A DNA stretch of 64,000 nt from Polaribacter sp. SA4-10 (GCA_949519155.1 CATIQU010000035.1:1-64000), one strand, 5' to 3'; positions 34,765 through 44,868 are shown, counted from the first letter of the stretch. The notes: generated by a model not told the origin, from the sequence alone. Program-made: numbers and translations.

Positions 34765-36216
34765 TTATTTCTCAAACAATACTACTGTTTCGATGTGGGC
34801 TGTATGAGGAAATTGATCTACTAAACTAATTTTTTTAATTTGATAACCTGCATCGCTCAATAATTGGGTGTCTCGTGCTTGCGTAGCTGGGTTACAGGAT
34901 ACATAAACCATTCGGTCTGCATTCAAAGCAATTATTTTTTGCAATGTTTTCGGCGCAATTCCAGCTCTTGCAGGATCTAAAATGATTGTTTTAATTTTAT
35001 TTTTATATTCGGGATGTGCAAATAAAAACTTCCCAACATCAGCAGCATAAAACTGTAAACCTTCAATTTTGTTTCTTTTAGCATTTTTTTCTGCATCTTC
35101 AATCGCAGAAGCTACAATATCAACCCCAACTATTTTTGCATTTTTACTTTTAGAAGCTACAATTTGACCAATTGTACCCGTTCCACAAAACAAGTCCATA
35201 ACTACCGTATTGTCTACTTTCGTTTTGTCTTCCAAAACATATTCGACTACTTTGTTGTATAATTTCTCAGCACATTTTGGGTTTGTTTGAAAGAAGCTTT
35301 TCATACTAATTTCAAAGTTCAAACCTAGCAATTCTTCTACAATTTTATCTTTACCATATACTAAATCGATACTCCCAGAAGTGGCAATCGTTCGGTCTCC
35401 CGTTTCATCATTAATTGTATGTAACAAACCTGCCAATCGTTCCCCAAAAATATCTTTCAAGAATGCTGCAAATTTTTGTAAGTCAAATTGATCTAAATCA
35501 CCAGAAGTAGTCACTAAGTTACACAATAATTCATCGGTTTTAAATGATTTTCGAACGACAAAATACCGAAAGAAACCCTCTCTTTTTGGACCATGCCAAG
35601 GTGCTAATCCTGTGTCAATACAATACGCACGGATATTTTTTAGTTCGTCCTCCATTTGCTTGTCAAACAAGCCAGAGTCTTTGTCTAAATTATCTCCCAT
35701 CCACCAAACACCACGTCTTTTAAAACCTAAGGTAAATTCGTCTTTGTCTCTTTTTGTAACGCGATCATAACCAATCGCCGAAAAACCATATTCCATTTTG
35801 TTTCTATAATGGAATACATTTGGAGAGGTAACAAATTCATCAAACAAGTCTTCGATGTTTTCTACCTTTCCAATTCTTTTAAACAAAGAAAGCGTACTTT
35901 CTTTTTTGTATTGGTGTTGTAATTCAATAGGTAACTGTATATATGGTGCTCCAGGAATGTCTTGAAATGGCACTTCTACTTCATCTTCTGAAGGCTCTAA
36001 TACATCAATTAGCTTTGCTTCAGCATATTTTTTACTCGATTTACTTATCTGAGTTTTCACCAATTGACCGGGCAATGTATTGGGTACAAAAACCACGAAA
36101 TCTCCCTCTTCACTGCGAATTCTTGCAATTCCCTTTCCTCCAAAAGCATAATCTTCGATTTTTAACTCTAAAACCTGATTCTTTTTTACAAACTTATTTC
36201 GTTCTCTACTTGGCAT
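34765..36216 (-). CDS. rlmD: 23S rRNA (uracil-C5) methyltransferase RlmD-like, without the iron-sulfur cysteines
   Basis: SAM-dependent m5U methyltransferase of 483 residues. An N-terminal TRAM domain (residues 12-75, LKIEDYAFGGKGIARI) precedes the central and catalytic domains. The SAM motif is VVMDLFCGTGTIGQIVASKS, DPARAGI follows, and the nucleophilic cysteine lies in VSCNPATQARD. In RlmD of other bacteria a 4Fe-4S cluster is held by C-x5-CGGCxxQH; the equivalent region here is PFQDIPGAPYIQLPIELQHQ with no cysteine, so the cluster is lost. The site modified (U1939 or another U) is inferred from homology. First gene of the minus-strand run reaching to 30 kb. Confidence 0.9.
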   Translation of the reverse strand: MPSRERNKFVKKNQVLELKIEDYAFGGKGIARIRSEEGDFVVFVPNTLPGQLVKTQISKSSKKYAEAKLIDVLEPSEDEVEVPFQDIPGAPYIQLPIELQHQYKKESTLSLFKRIGKVENIEDLFDEFVTSPNVFHYRNKMEYGFSAIGYDRVTKRDKDEFTLGFKRRGVWWMGDNLDKDSGLFDKQMEDELKNIRAYCIDTGLAPWHGPKREGFFRYFVVRKSFKTDELLCNLVTTSGDLDQFDLQKFAAFLKDIFGERLAGLLHTINDETGDRTIATSGSIDLVYGKDKIVEELLGLNFEISMKSFFQTNPKCAEKLYNKVVEYVLEDKTKVDNTVVMDLFCGTGTIGQIVASKSKNAKIVGVDIVASAIEDAEKNAKRNKIEGLQFYAADVGKFLFAHPEYKNKIKTIILDPARAGIAPKTLQKIIALNADRMVYVSCNPATQARDTQLLSDAGYQIKKISLVDQFPHTAHIETVVLFEK

Positions 36217-36237
36217 TCTGTATCATTTATTGGATTG

Positions 36238-36255
36238 CAAAATTAAGCAAACTTA
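36238..36255 (-). promoter_or_regulatory. Candidate rlmD promoter boxes (TAATTTTG, TAAGTTTG)
   Basis: Two TAnnTTTG matches on the minus strand, at 36238-36245 and 36248-36255, 21-39 bases before the rlmD ATG. Only one may be used; no clear -33 element. Confidence 0.45.
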
Positions 36256-36352
36256 TTGATAAAGCCTTTACCTGTTTTGAAAATCTATAAGTGCAAAAAA
36301 AGCCAACTTTTTTTGATGATTGGACTATTATTTGCCTCTCTTTTTACATTCG

Positions 36353-36423
36353 ATATTGCAGCGGTATCCTTTTTTGAAGTATGAAAAAAAGACATAGCGG
36401 AAAGTCCGACCTTTTGGGAACGC
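36353..36423 (-). repeat. Structured intergenic element, copy 2
   Basis: Read on the minus strand: GCGTTCCCAAAAGGTCGGAC, then TTTCCGCTATGTCTTTTTTT, a short spacer, and CAAAAAAGGATACCGCTGCA. These blocks match, in order, GCGCTCCCAA..GGTCAGG, CTTATGCTACAATCTTTTTT and AAAAAAGGATTTCC of the element at 1833-1936. This copy is shorter and lacks the outer GGGGCG arm. It lies between the divergent rlmD and rocD promoters. Confidence 0.65.
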
Positions 36424-36466
36424 ACATTTCGTAAAAATCAGTATTAAATAGTTCATTTATTTTAGC

Positions 36467-36474
36467 TACTTTTG
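36467..36474 (+). promoter_or_regulatory. -7 box of rocD (TACTTTTG)
   Basis: TACTTTTG matches TAnnTTTG. It lies 108 bases before the rocD ATG, implying an unusually long leader. Confidence 0.5.
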
Positions 36475-36479
36475 TAAAA

Positions 36480-36582
36480 CTTCGGGGATGATTTCTTTCC
36501 CACGCTGAATTTTCGAAACTTCGAAAGGATAAAGGTAGAACAGGAATGGTTATATTAATATAAACATTTAAAATTTTAAAAA
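36480..36582 (+). promoter_or_regulatory. Structured 5' leader of rocD, possible cis-regulatory RNA
   Basis: The leader starts CTTCGGGGATGATTTCTTTC and contains two small hairpins: GGGA(36485-36488)/TCCC(36498-36501) and TTTCGA(36511-36516)/TCGAAA(36521-36526). Then follows a purine-rich single-stranded GGATAAAGGTAGAACAGGAA and an AT-rich run to the start codon. Its base composition is unlike the surrounding AT-rich spacers and there is no terminator hairpin or leader peptide with Arg codons. I do not recognise it as a known riboswitch class. Confidence 0.45.
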
Positions 36583-37863
36583 ATGGCTGTTTTAGAACAA
36601 CTTACGTCGCAAAAAGCGATAGATTTAGAAAGCAAGTACGGTGCACACAACTATCATCCACTTCCAGTGGTATTGAGTAAAGGTGAGGGTGTATATGTTT
36701 GGGATGTAGAAGGAAAAAAGTATTACGATTTTCTATCTGCTTATTCTGCAGTAAACCAAGGGCATTGTCATCCGAAAATTGTGGATGCCATGGTCAATCA
36801 AGCAAAAACATTGAGTTTAACTTCAAGAGCATTTTATAACGACATGCTTGGAAAGTATGAGAAATATGCTACGGAACTTTTCAGTTTCGACAAATTATTA
36901 CCAATGAATACAGGTGCTGAAGCGGTAGAAACGGCTTTAAAAATTTGTAGAAAATGGGCTTATGAAGTAAAAGGAATCCCTGAAAATGAAGCTCAAATTA
37001 TTGTTTGTGAAAACAATTTTCACGGAAGAACAACCACCATTATCTCTTTTTCAAATGATCCTGTTGCGCGTAAAAATTTCGGACCTTTTACAAACGGATT
37101 TATAAAAATAGAATACGATAATTTAAAAGCATTGGAAGATGCTTTGGAAGCAAATGCGAATATAGCAGGGTTCTTAGTAGAACCAATTCAAGGAGAAGCA
37201 GGCGTATATGTTCCTACTGATGGTTATTTAGCGGCTGCAAAAGCATTGTGCGTAAAATACAATGTATTGTTTATAGCTGATGAAGTACAAACAGGAATTG
37301 CACGTACTGGACGTTTATTGGCTACTTGTGGAAATTGTACCTGTCAAACGAAGAATTGTGAAGGCACTCCAGAAACAAAAGCAGATATTTTAATTCTTGG
37401 AAAAGCCTTAAGTGGTGGTGCATATCCAGTTTCTGCAGTATTGGCAAATGACGCTATTATGAATGTAATTCAGCCCGGAAATCATGGTTCTACTTATGGT
37501 GGAAATCCGATTGCTGCCGCTGTTGCAATCGCAGCTTTGGAAGTGGTGAAAGAGGAAGATTTGGCTGAGAACGCGTTTCAATTGGGTGAAATTTTTAGAG
37601 CAGAATTGTCAAAATTTGCTACTGAAAACGAATTGGTAAAATCGGTAAGAGGTAGAGGATTGCTAAATGCAGTTTTGATTAATGATACCGAAGAAAGTTC
37701 TACTGCTTGGGATATTTGTATGAAGTTGCGTGATAACGGATTGTTAGCAAAACCAACCCATGGGAATATTATTCGTTTTGCACCTCCTTTAGTAATGACG
37801 GAAGCAGAACTAAGAGATTGTATTTCGATTATTAAAACTACAATTTCGGAGTTTAAGAAATAG
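36583..37863 (+). CDS. rocD: Ornithine aminotransferase
   Basis: PLP-dependent class III aminotransferase converting ornithine and 2-oxoglutarate to glutamate semialdehyde and glutamate, linking arginine and proline metabolism. The 426-residue protein has [32 protein letters not shown]-like [14 protein letters not shown] and the PLP lysine in [17 protein letters not shown]. An unusual short insertion, [20 protein letters not shown], sits between the PLP aspartate motif and the lysine and has four cysteines. Monocistronic, with a long structured leader and a strong terminator. Confidence 0.95.
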   Translation: MAVLEQLTSQKAIDLESKYGAHNYHPLPVVLSKGEGVYVWDVEGKKYYDFLSAYSAVNQGHCHPKIVDAMVNQAKTLSLTSRAFYNDMLGKYEKYATELFSFDKLLPMNTGAEAVETALKICRKWAYEVKGIPENEAQIIVCENNFHGRTTTIISFSNDPVARKNFGPFTNGFIKIEYDNLKALEDALEANANIAGFLVEPIQGEAGVYVPTDGYLAAAKALCVKYNVLFIADEVQTGIARTGRLLATCGNCTCQTKNCEGTPETKADILILGKALSGGAYPVSAVLANDAIMNVIQPGNHGSTYGGNPIAAAVAIAALEVVKEEDLAENAFQLGEIFRAELSKFATENELVKSVRGRGLLNAVLINDTEESSTAWDICMKLRDNGLLAKPTHGNIIRFAPPLVMTEAELRDCISIIKTTISEFKK

Positions 37864-37883
37864 GAAACAAATTTATTTTACAC

Positions 37884-37917
37884 AAAAAAGGAGCGATATT
37901 ATCGCTCCTTTTTTTAA
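37884..37917 (+). terminator. Rho-independent terminator of rocD
   Basis: AAAAAAGGAGCGATA/TATCGCTCCTTTTTTT, a near-perfect hairpin flanked by A- and T-runs 20 bases after the stop. It could also serve the convergent CCC-motif gene. Confidence 0.9.
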
Positions 37918-37934
37918 TATATAATAGGATGTAG

Positions 37935-38252
37935 TTATCTAAACATCTCTTCAAATACCGCTGGATCTTGGAGTCCTTCCATTCCTATAAAAACAATAAT
38001 AAAAACAAAATAAAGAAGCATTAGTATATTTAAAACAATACCAATAATTGCAAGGACTTTCCCTGCTTTTACATTCGAATATCCAGTATAGTTTTCTGGA
38101 GCCTCTTTGTATAGATTCGCTGCTTTTTTCACCATTACAAGTGCTACGATCCCAAGAATTAAACCAATAACACCATAACAACAACAAGTTACGATTGATA
38201 AAATTCCTAATACAAGTATTCCTGTTGAATTTGGTAGTGTTTGTTTTTCCAT
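37935..38252 (-). CDS. CCC-motif membrane protein (DUF4190-like)
   Basis: A 105-residue inner-membrane protein with two hydrophobic segments, residues 11-40 (containing IVTCCCYGVIG) and 64-92. The central amphipathic region reads KKAANLYKEAPENYTGYSNV. This is the flavobacterial CCC-motif family; function is unknown. The ATG is eight bases downstream, in the reading direction, of a 14-unit CTAA repeat (TTAG on the plus strand), and the upstream DUF2752 gene ends inside that repeat. The two small membrane proteins are probably one operon. Expression might depend on repeat length. Confidence 0.85.
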   Translation of the reverse strand: MEKQTLPNSTGILVLGILSIVTCCCYGVIGLILGIVALVMVKKAANLYKEAPENYTGYSNVKAGKVLAIIGIVLNILMLLYFVFIIVFIGMEGLQDPAVFEEMFR

Positions 38253-38258
38253 TTTTTG

Positions 38259-38616
<358 letters not shown>

Positions 38617-38790
38617 TACTTATAAGAGTGATTTCAACGTGTAAGCGATTTTTCTTTTTGTGATTGTTAGATTGAATTAATTTAGAAACCTCGCAGCTAT
38701 TTTTACAGTGAAACAAACATAATAAAATTAATGGAGTCATCTCTTAGGAAAAAGGAGAAAGATATGTCTTCAGGCTATGTAATTATATCT

Positions 38791-38798
38791 TATTTTTG
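38791..38798 (+). promoter_or_regulatory. -7 box of the oligopeptidase gene (TATTTTTG)
   Basis: TATTTTTG matches TAnnTTTG and ends 23 bases before the ATG at 38822. Confidence 0.45.
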
Positions 38799-38821
38799 CA
38801 ATTGCTTCAAAAAACAAAACT

Positions 38822-40921
38822 ATGAAAACTACAAACATAATAGCTCCAAAAGCAGACAAAAAGCCTGCGAAATTAGAAAAACACGGAGACGTTAGAATTG
38901 ATGATTATTTTTGGATGCGTTTGTCGGATGCTCAAAAATTGGCAGCAGAAAAAGATGATCAAACAACAAATGTTGTCGATTATTTAAATGTTGAAAATGA
39001 GTATTATGAGGAACATACTGCGCATACTAAAGGTTTTCAAGAAACCTTGTTTCAAGAAATGAAAGGCAGAATTAAAGAAGACGATTCATCTGTTCCTTAC
39101 AAAGACAATGGTTATTTTTATATTACACGATATGAAACAGGCAAGCAATATCCAATCTTCAGTAGAAAAAAAGAAACCTTAGCGGCCAAAGAAGAAGTTT
39201 TGTTTGATGTAAATGAAATGGCAACAGGTTTTGACTATTATCAATTAGGAGGTTTAAATATTTCTGAAAATAATCAATTTGCTGTTTTTGCAACAGATAC
39301 TGTAAGTAGAAGACAATATACCCTTAAAATCAAGAATTTAGAAACTGGCGAAATTTATGATGACACTATAGAAAACACAACCGGAGGTTCGGTTTGGGCA
39401 AATGACAATAGCACTCTTTTTTATGCCAAAAAAGATCCTGTAACGCTTCGAAGTGAAAAGATTTTTAGACACGTTTTAGGAACACCAACTTCCGAAGATA
39501 TTGAAGTATTTCATGAAAAAGAAGACACATTTGGTACCTATGTATCAAAATCGAAATCAAACAAATACATCATTATTGGTTCCTATAGTACACTTTCTAC
39601 AGAAGCTCAGTTTTTGGAGGCAGACAATCCTACAGGAACTTTTAAAATGTTGCAACCAAGAGAAAGAGATTTAGAATACAGTGTAGCGCATTACGAAAAT
39701 AACTTTTATCTACTTACCAACAAAGACGATGCAATTAACTTCAAGTTGATGAAAACGTCGGTAAATAAAACGGAGAAAGAACATTGGGTAGATGTAATTC
39801 CACACAGAGCCGATACTTTGTTAGAAGACTTTTCAATTTTTAAAGAATATTTAATATTAGAAGAACGAAACAACGGATTAAACAAAATCAGAATTAAACG
39901 TTGGGACGATAAAGAAGATTATTATTTGCCTTTTAGTGAAGAAACGTATTCAGCAGGTGTCTATGAAAACCCAGAATTTGATACTGATATTATTCGGTAT
40001 TCCTATAATTCGATGACCACACCAGCTTCTGTTATCGATTTCAATTTGACGACCAAGAAAAAAGAAATTCAAAAAGAACAAGAAGTTTTAGGAGGGAAAT
40101 TTCAAAAAGAAAATTACATCAGCAAACGCGTTTGGGCAACAGCTAGGGACGGTAAAAAGGTTGCAATTTCTCTTGTATATCATAAAAACACCGTATTAAA
40201 TAATGAGACTCCATTAATGCAATATGCCTATGGTTCTTATGGATACACCGTTTCAGACGGATTTTCGACTACTAGACTAAGTTTGTTAGACAGAGGGTTT
40301 GTTTTTGCTTTGGCGCACATTAGAGGAGGACAATATCTTGGAAGAGAATGGTATGAAGATGGTAAAATGTTGCAGAAGAAAAATACCTTTACAGATTTTA
40401 TAGACTGTTCTAAATATCTTATTGAAAATAAGTATACATCTGCAGCACATTTATATGCCATGGGAGGTTCTGCGGGCGGTTTGCTAATGGGTGCGATTAT
40501 CAATATGAATCCAGAGTTGTACAACGGTATTATAGCCGCTGTTCCTTTTGTAGATGTAATTTCTACGATGTTGGATGAGAGCATTCCACTCACAACAGGG
40601 GAGTATGACGAATGGGGAAATCCAAATGATAAAGAATATTACGAGTACATAAAATCGTACTCACCATACGATCAGGTTACTGAAAAATCCTATCCGAATA
40701 TGTTGGTTACAACAGGGTATTTTGATTCTCAAGTGCAATATTGGGAACCTGCAAAGTGGGTTGCCAAACTACGTGAATTAAAAACGGATACTAATTTATT
40801 GTTTTTAGATACCAACATGGAGGTTGGTCATGGAGGCGCTTCGGGTCGTTTTGATGCTTTAAAAGAAACGGCAAAAGAGTACACCTTCTTTTTAGCCTTA
40901 GAAAATAAATTAGATTCCTAG
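38822..40921 (+). CDS. ptrB: Oligopeptidase B (S9 family serine peptidase)
   Basis: A 699-residue prolyl-oligopeptidase-family enzyme that cuts peptides after basic residues. No signal peptide is present, so it is cytosolic. The N-terminal seven-bladed propeller (about residues 70-400) is preceded by the typical DDYFWMRLSD segment. The C-terminal alpha/beta-hydrolase domain has the nucleophile in MGGSAGGLLMGA, the Asp in TTGYFDSQVQYWEPAKWVAK and the His in EVGHGGASGRFD. YDEWGNP and GRKWYEDGK-like GREWYEDGK are characteristic of oligopeptidase B. Monocistronic. Confidence 0.94.
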   Translation: MKTTNIIAPKADKKPAKLEKHGDVRIDDYFWMRLSDAQKLAAEKDDQTTNVVDYLNVENEYYEEHTAHTKGFQETLFQEMKGRIKEDDSSVPYKDNGYFYITRYETGKQYPIFSRKKETLAAKEEVLFDVNEMATGFDYYQLGGLNISENNQFAVFATDTVSRRQYTLKIKNLETGEIYDDTIENTTGGSVWANDNSTLFYAKKDPVTLRSEKIFRHVLGTPTSEDIEVFHEKEDTFGTYVSKSKSNKYIIIGSYSTLSTEAQFLEADNPTGTFKMLQPRERDLEYSVAHYENNFYLLTNKDDAINFKLMKTSVNKTEKEHWVDVIPHRADTLLEDFSIFKEYLILEERNNGLNKIRIKRWDDKEDYYLPFSEETYSAGVYENPEFDTDIIRYSYNSMTTPASVIDFNLTTKKKEIQKEQEVLGGKFQKENYISKRVWATARDGKKVAISLVYHKNTVLNNETPLMQYAYGSYGYTVSDGFSTTRLSLLDRGFVFALAHIRGGQYLGREWYEDGKMLQKKNTFTDFIDCSKYLIENKYTSAAHLYAMGGSAGGLLMGAIINMNPELYNGIIAAVPFVDVISTMLDESIPLTTGEYDEWGNPNDKEYYEYIKSYSPYDQVTEKSYPNMLVTTGYFDSQVQYWEPAKWVAKLRELKTDTNLLFLDTNMEVGHGGASGRFDALKETAKEYTFFLALENKLDS

Positions 40922-40994
40922 AAAAAATTAAACCACAAAGGGCGTTTTTGAAATTTGCTTTCCAAAGTGAATTTTAAGAATTGGTTCTAAAAAT

Positions 40995-41049
40995 ACCTCA
41001 TAATTTCTATTCCAAAATTAAATTTTGATAGGATTTGTGAGGTTTTTTT
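40995..41049 (+). terminator. Terminator after oligopeptidase B
   Basis: A long imperfect hairpin: ACCTCA pairs with TGAGGT across an inner AAAATT/AATTTT palindrome, followed by a T7 run. About 75 bases after the stop. Confidence 0.65.
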
Positions 41050-41155
41050 GTGCAATGCCTCCAATGTATAAAACACCAAAAAGCATGTTTATTTCTTGTG
41101 AATAAGTAGCTGTATTTAAAAAAAGAAAAACCTTCTATAAAAAGTAGAATTTCAG

Positions 41156-41163
41156 TAAATTTG
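41156..41163 (+). promoter_or_regulatory. -7 box of pheT (TAAATTTG)
   Basis: TAAATTTG matching TAnnTTTG, 23 bases before the pheT ATG; no clear -33 element. Confidence 0.5.
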
Positions 41164-41186
41164 CAGCAGTAAATAGCAAATAAATT

Positions 41187-43613
41187 ATGAAAATATCATA
41201 CAATTGGATCAAACAATTTTTACAAACAGATTGGGATGTCACCAAAACTGGAGAATTGTTAACCGATTTAGGTTTGGAAGTGGAAGGAATTGAAACGAAA
41301 GAATCGATTAAAGGAAGCTTAAAAGGCATTGTTGTAGGTGAGGTTTTAACTTGCATACAACATCCAAATGCAGACCGATTAAAAATTACTACAGTAGATT
41401 TAGGAGATGTAGGTCCTGTGCAGATTGTATGTGGTGCTTCCAATGTAGAAGCAGGACAAAAAGTACCGGTAGCGACTATTGGAACCTTATTGTATGATGA
41501 TAAAGGCGAAAGCTTTAAAATTAAAAAAGGAAAAATTAGAGGCGAAGAAAGTCATGGAATGATTTGCGCCGAGGATGAATTAGGTCTTGGTAAAGGGCAT
41601 GATGGAATTCTTGTTTTAGATGTGAAGTTAAAGGCAGGAACACCAGCTGCAACTGTTTTTAATATTGAAATCGATGCCGTTTTTGAAATTGGATTAACAC
41701 CCAACAGATCTGATGCAATGAGCCATTTTGGTGTTGCCAGAGATTTAAAAGCAGGCCTCATGCAACAAGACATTAACTTAGAATTAATTTCACCCTCTGT
41801 GAGTGACTTTCATGTAGATGAAAGAACCTTGCGAATTGATGTTGAGGTAGACGATAAAGAGCAAGCTCCAAGATATTGTGGAATTACCATAACAGATGTT
41901 GATGTAAAAGATTCACCAGAATGGATTCAAAATAGATTGAAATCGATTGGAATTACACCAAAAAATAATATTGTAGACATTACGAATTATGTACTTCACG
42001 AACTCGGACAACCTTTGCATGCTTTTGATGCACAAAAAGTAAAAGGAAATAAAATCCTCGTAAAAACATTAGCACAAGGAACTCCATTTACCACCCTCGA
42101 TGGTGTAGATAGAGCCTTGTCATCAGAAGACATTATGATCTGTGATGCAGATTCCAACCCACTTTGTATTGCAGGAGTTTTTGGAGGATTGAAGTCTGGA
42201 GTTACAGAATACACCACTTCAATTTTCTTAGAAAGTGCCTATTTTAATCCAGTTTCTGTTCGAAAGACAGCAAAAAGACACGCGCTAAACACAGATGCTT
42301 CCTTTCGTTTTGAACGTGGAATTGACATAAACATGACAAAATATGCGCTTAAAAGAGCTGCTTTGTTAATTGAAGAATATGCAGGTGGTAAAATGGGATC
42401 AGATATTTCTGATTTTTTCCCTGAAAGAATTGAAGATTTTCAAGTGTTCTTATCCTACGACAACGCATATCGCTTAATTGGGCAAGAGATTCCAAAAGAA
42501 ACTATCAAAAAGATTCTAGCTTCTTTAGAAATTAAAATTAATAGTGAAACAGAAGGCGGTTTAGGATTAACCATCCCTTCTTATAGAACCGATGTGCAAC
42601 GTGAAGCCGATATTATTGAAGAAATTCTTCGTGTATATGGGTACAATAATATTGAGTTTTCTCACAAATTAAATACCTCAATTTCTTTCGATTCAAACAA
42701 AGAAACAAAGGTTGAAAATGTGATTGCCAATCAATTGACTTCATTAGGTTTTAATGAAACAATGGCAAATTCGTTAACCAAACCCGTATATACAACCTAC
42801 TCAGAGAACATCAATGAAGCCGCCAACGTAGCTATGTTAAATCCGTTGAGTAACGATTTGAAGGTAATGCGCCAATCGTTGTTGTTTAGTGGTTTGGAAT
42901 CCGTTGCGTATAATATCAATCGGAAAAATAATTCTTTAAAGTTTTACGAGTTTGGTAAAACCTACCATAAATACAATGATGCCTACCAAGAAGACAAGCA
43001 TTTAACGCTCTTTGTTACTGGGAAAAGAACAAAATATAGTTGGAATTCACCTTCTAAAACTTCCGATTTTTTCTATGCAAAAGGAGTTATTACAGCTGTT
43101 TTAACTCGATTAGGGATCGATACTTTAAAAACAACCCCGAGCAAACAAGACGTTTTCTCAGAAGGAATTACGTTGAGCTTAGGGAAAATGAAATTGGTAG
43201 AATTTGGTGTTGTAAAATCGAGTTTATTAAAAGAATTCGGAATCAAACAAGAAGTTCTGTTTGCAGATTTTAACTGGGATACAATCTTAAAAATTACAGG
43301 AAATAAGAATGTAAAAGTTACACCTTTGGCAAAATATCCAGTAGTAAAAAGAGACCTAGCACTTTTATTAGACACTAAAATTGAATTCAAAGAAATTTAT
43401 AATTTGGCCTTTCAGTCAGAGAAAAGTTTGTTAAAAGAAGTCGATTTGTTTGATGTATACGAAGGAGATAAATTACCCGAAGGAAAAAAATCCTATGCAG
43501 TTAGTTTCTTATTACAAGACGAGACAAAAACATTGGAAGACAAGCAAATTGATAAGATAATGCAAAAATTACAGCAAACATTCGAAAAGAATTTAGATGC
43601 TGTTTTAAGATAA
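41187..43613 (+). CDS. pheT: Phenylalanyl-tRNA synthetase beta subunit
   Basis: The 808-residue beta chain of the (alpha-beta)2 enzyme that charges tRNA-Phe. Domains in order: a tRNA-binding OB domain (residues 40-155, HPNADRLKITTVDLG), the B3/4 editing domain (about 210-385, NNIVDITNYVLHELGQPLHAFD), the B5 domain (about 405-475), the catalytic-like core, and the C-terminal anticodon-binding FDX-ACB domain ending at R808 (FDVYEGDKLPEGKKSYAV). Full length. pheS is not adjacent in this window, as in other flavobacteria. Confidence 0.97.
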   Translation: MKISYNWIKQFLQTDWDVTKTGELLTDLGLEVEGIETKESIKGSLKGIVVGEVLTCIQHPNADRLKITTVDLGDVGPVQIVCGASNVEAGQKVPVATIGTLLYDDKGESFKIKKGKIRGEESHGMICAEDELGLGKGHDGILVLDVKLKAGTPAATVFNIEIDAVFEIGLTPNRSDAMSHFGVARDLKAGLMQQDINLELISPSVSDFHVDERTLRIDVEVDDKEQAPRYCGITITDVDVKDSPEWIQNRLKSIGITPKNNIVDITNYVLHELGQPLHAFDAQKVKGNKILVKTLAQGTPFTTLDGVDRALSSEDIMICDADSNPLCIAGVFGGLKSGVTEYTTSIFLESAYFNPVSVRKTAKRHALNTDASFRFERGIDINMTKYALKRAALLIEEYAGGKMGSDISDFFPERIEDFQVFLSYDNAYRLIGQEIPKETIKKILASLEIKINSETEGGLGLTIPSYRTDVQREADIIEEILRVYGYNNIEFSHKLNTSISFDSNKETKVENVIANQLTSLGFNETMANSLTKPVYTTYSENINEAANVAMLNPLSNDLKVMRQSLLFSGLESVAYNINRKNNSLKFYEFGKTYHKYNDAYQEDKHLTLFVTGKRTKYSWNSPSKTSDFFYAKGVITAVLTRLGIDTLKTTPSKQDVFSEGITLSLGKMKLVEFGVVKSSLLKEFGIKQEVLFADFNWDTILKITGNKNVKVTPLAKYPVVKRDLALLLDTKIEFKEIYNLAFQSEKSLLKEVDLFDVYEGDKLPEGKKSYAVSFLLQDETKTLEDKQIDKIMQKLQQTFEKNLDAVLR

Positions 43614-43619
43614 TTTGAG

Positions 43620-43647
43620 AGCTCCATTATTATGGAGCTTTTTTTAA
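43620..43647 (+). terminator. Rho-independent terminator of pheT
   Basis: AGCTCCATTATTATGGAGCT followed by T8, six bases after the stop. Confidence 0.88.
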
Positions 43648-43729
43648 TTGATAATTACACGAAACCAGGAAGTCAGAAATTTTTATTAATTTTTTCAGGT
43701 ATCAACAATACTCGACACAATAAATAAAT

Positions 43730-44764
43730 ATGTACAAACTAATAATTCGCCCAATTTTATTTTTATTTGATCCAGAAAAGGTACATTATTTTACATTTTC
43801 ACTCATTAGAGTATTCTGTAAAATTCCATTTGTAGCATCAATATTTAGAGGACTGTATCAAGTAAATGATAAAAATTTAGAACGTACATTATTCGGAATC
43901 ACCTTTAAAAACCCTGTTGGTTTAGCTGCTGGATTCGATAAAAATGCCGTTTTGTACAACGAGTTGGCAAATTTTGGTTTCGGGTTTATAGAAATTGGTA
44001 CGGTAACTCCAGAAGGGCAAGCTGGAAACCCTAAGAAACGGTTATTTCGACTCAAAGACGATAAAGGAATTATCAACCGAATGGGCTTTAATAACGAGGG
44101 TTTAGAAACTGCCATTCACCAATTAAAAAAGGACAGAGGGGACTTGATTATTGGAGGTAATATTGGTAAAAATACCCAAACATCTCCTGAAAATTATACC
44201 AAAGATTACATTACTTGTTTTGAAGGTTTGCATCCCTATGTAGATTATTTTGTATTGAATGTAAGTTGTCCAAATGTAGGCAGTCATGTAAAACTCAACG
44301 ATAAAGCGTATTTAGCAGAATTGATTTTAGCCTGTCAAAAATTAAACAATGCACAGGCAACTCAAAAACCAATCTTATTAAAAATAGCGCCCGATTTAAA
44401 CAACCAACAATTGGACGAAATTATTGAACTGGTCACAGAAACAAAAATTGATGGTGTCATCGCATCCAATACGTCTACCAATAGAGCTAATTTAAAGATC
44501 TCTAAAGAACAGTTAGAGACTATAGGTAATGGTGGTGTGAGTGGTCAACCCATTAAAAACCAAAGCACGAGAGTAATTCAGTATTTGTCTGATAAATCAA
44601 ACAAATCGTTTCCAATTATTGGAGTAGGAGGTGTTCATTCCGCAGAAGATGCGATTGAAAAAATAAAAGCTGGTGCCGCTTTGGTTCAAATTTATACCGG
44701 ATTCATTTATGAAGGTCCAAGTTTGATTAAAAAAATAAATAAAGCAATTTTGAAAGACTTATAA
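43730..44764 (+). CDS. pyrD: Dihydroorotate dehydrogenase (quinone), class 2
   Basis: Membrane-associated flavoenzyme oxidising dihydroorotate to orotate in pyrimidine synthesis, passing electrons to quinone. The 344-residue length and the N-terminal membrane-binding helices ([20 protein letters not shown]) mark class 2. FMN-binding and catalytic features are visible: [51 protein letters not shown] (with the class 2 catalytic serine) and [20 protein letters not shown]. Apparently monocistronic; followed by the LysE exporter after about 100 bases. Confidence 0.96.
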   Translation: MYKLIIRPILFLFDPEKVHYFTFSLIRVFCKIPFVASIFRGLYQVNDKNLERTLFGITFKNPVGLAAGFDKNAVLYNELANFGFGFIEIGTVTPEGQAGNPKKRLFRLKDDKGIINRMGFNNEGLETAIHQLKKDRGDLIIGGNIGKNTQTSPENYTKDYITCFEGLHPYVDYFVLNVSCPNVGSHVKLNDKAYLAELILACQKLNNAQATQKPILLKIAPDLNNQQLDEIIELVTETKIDGVIASNTSTNRANLKISKEQLETIGNGGVSGQPIKNQSTRVIQYLSDKSNKSFPIIGVGGVHSAEDAIEKIKAGAALVQIYTGFIYEGPSLIKKINKAILKDL

Positions 44765-44868
44765 TTTGTTCTTATCGATTGGATAACTATGATAATAAGC
44801 ACTCTTTATAATTAAATTTTGCAACATTTCAGCGAAATGAAATTCGTATTGTATTTTTTAGATTTAAA

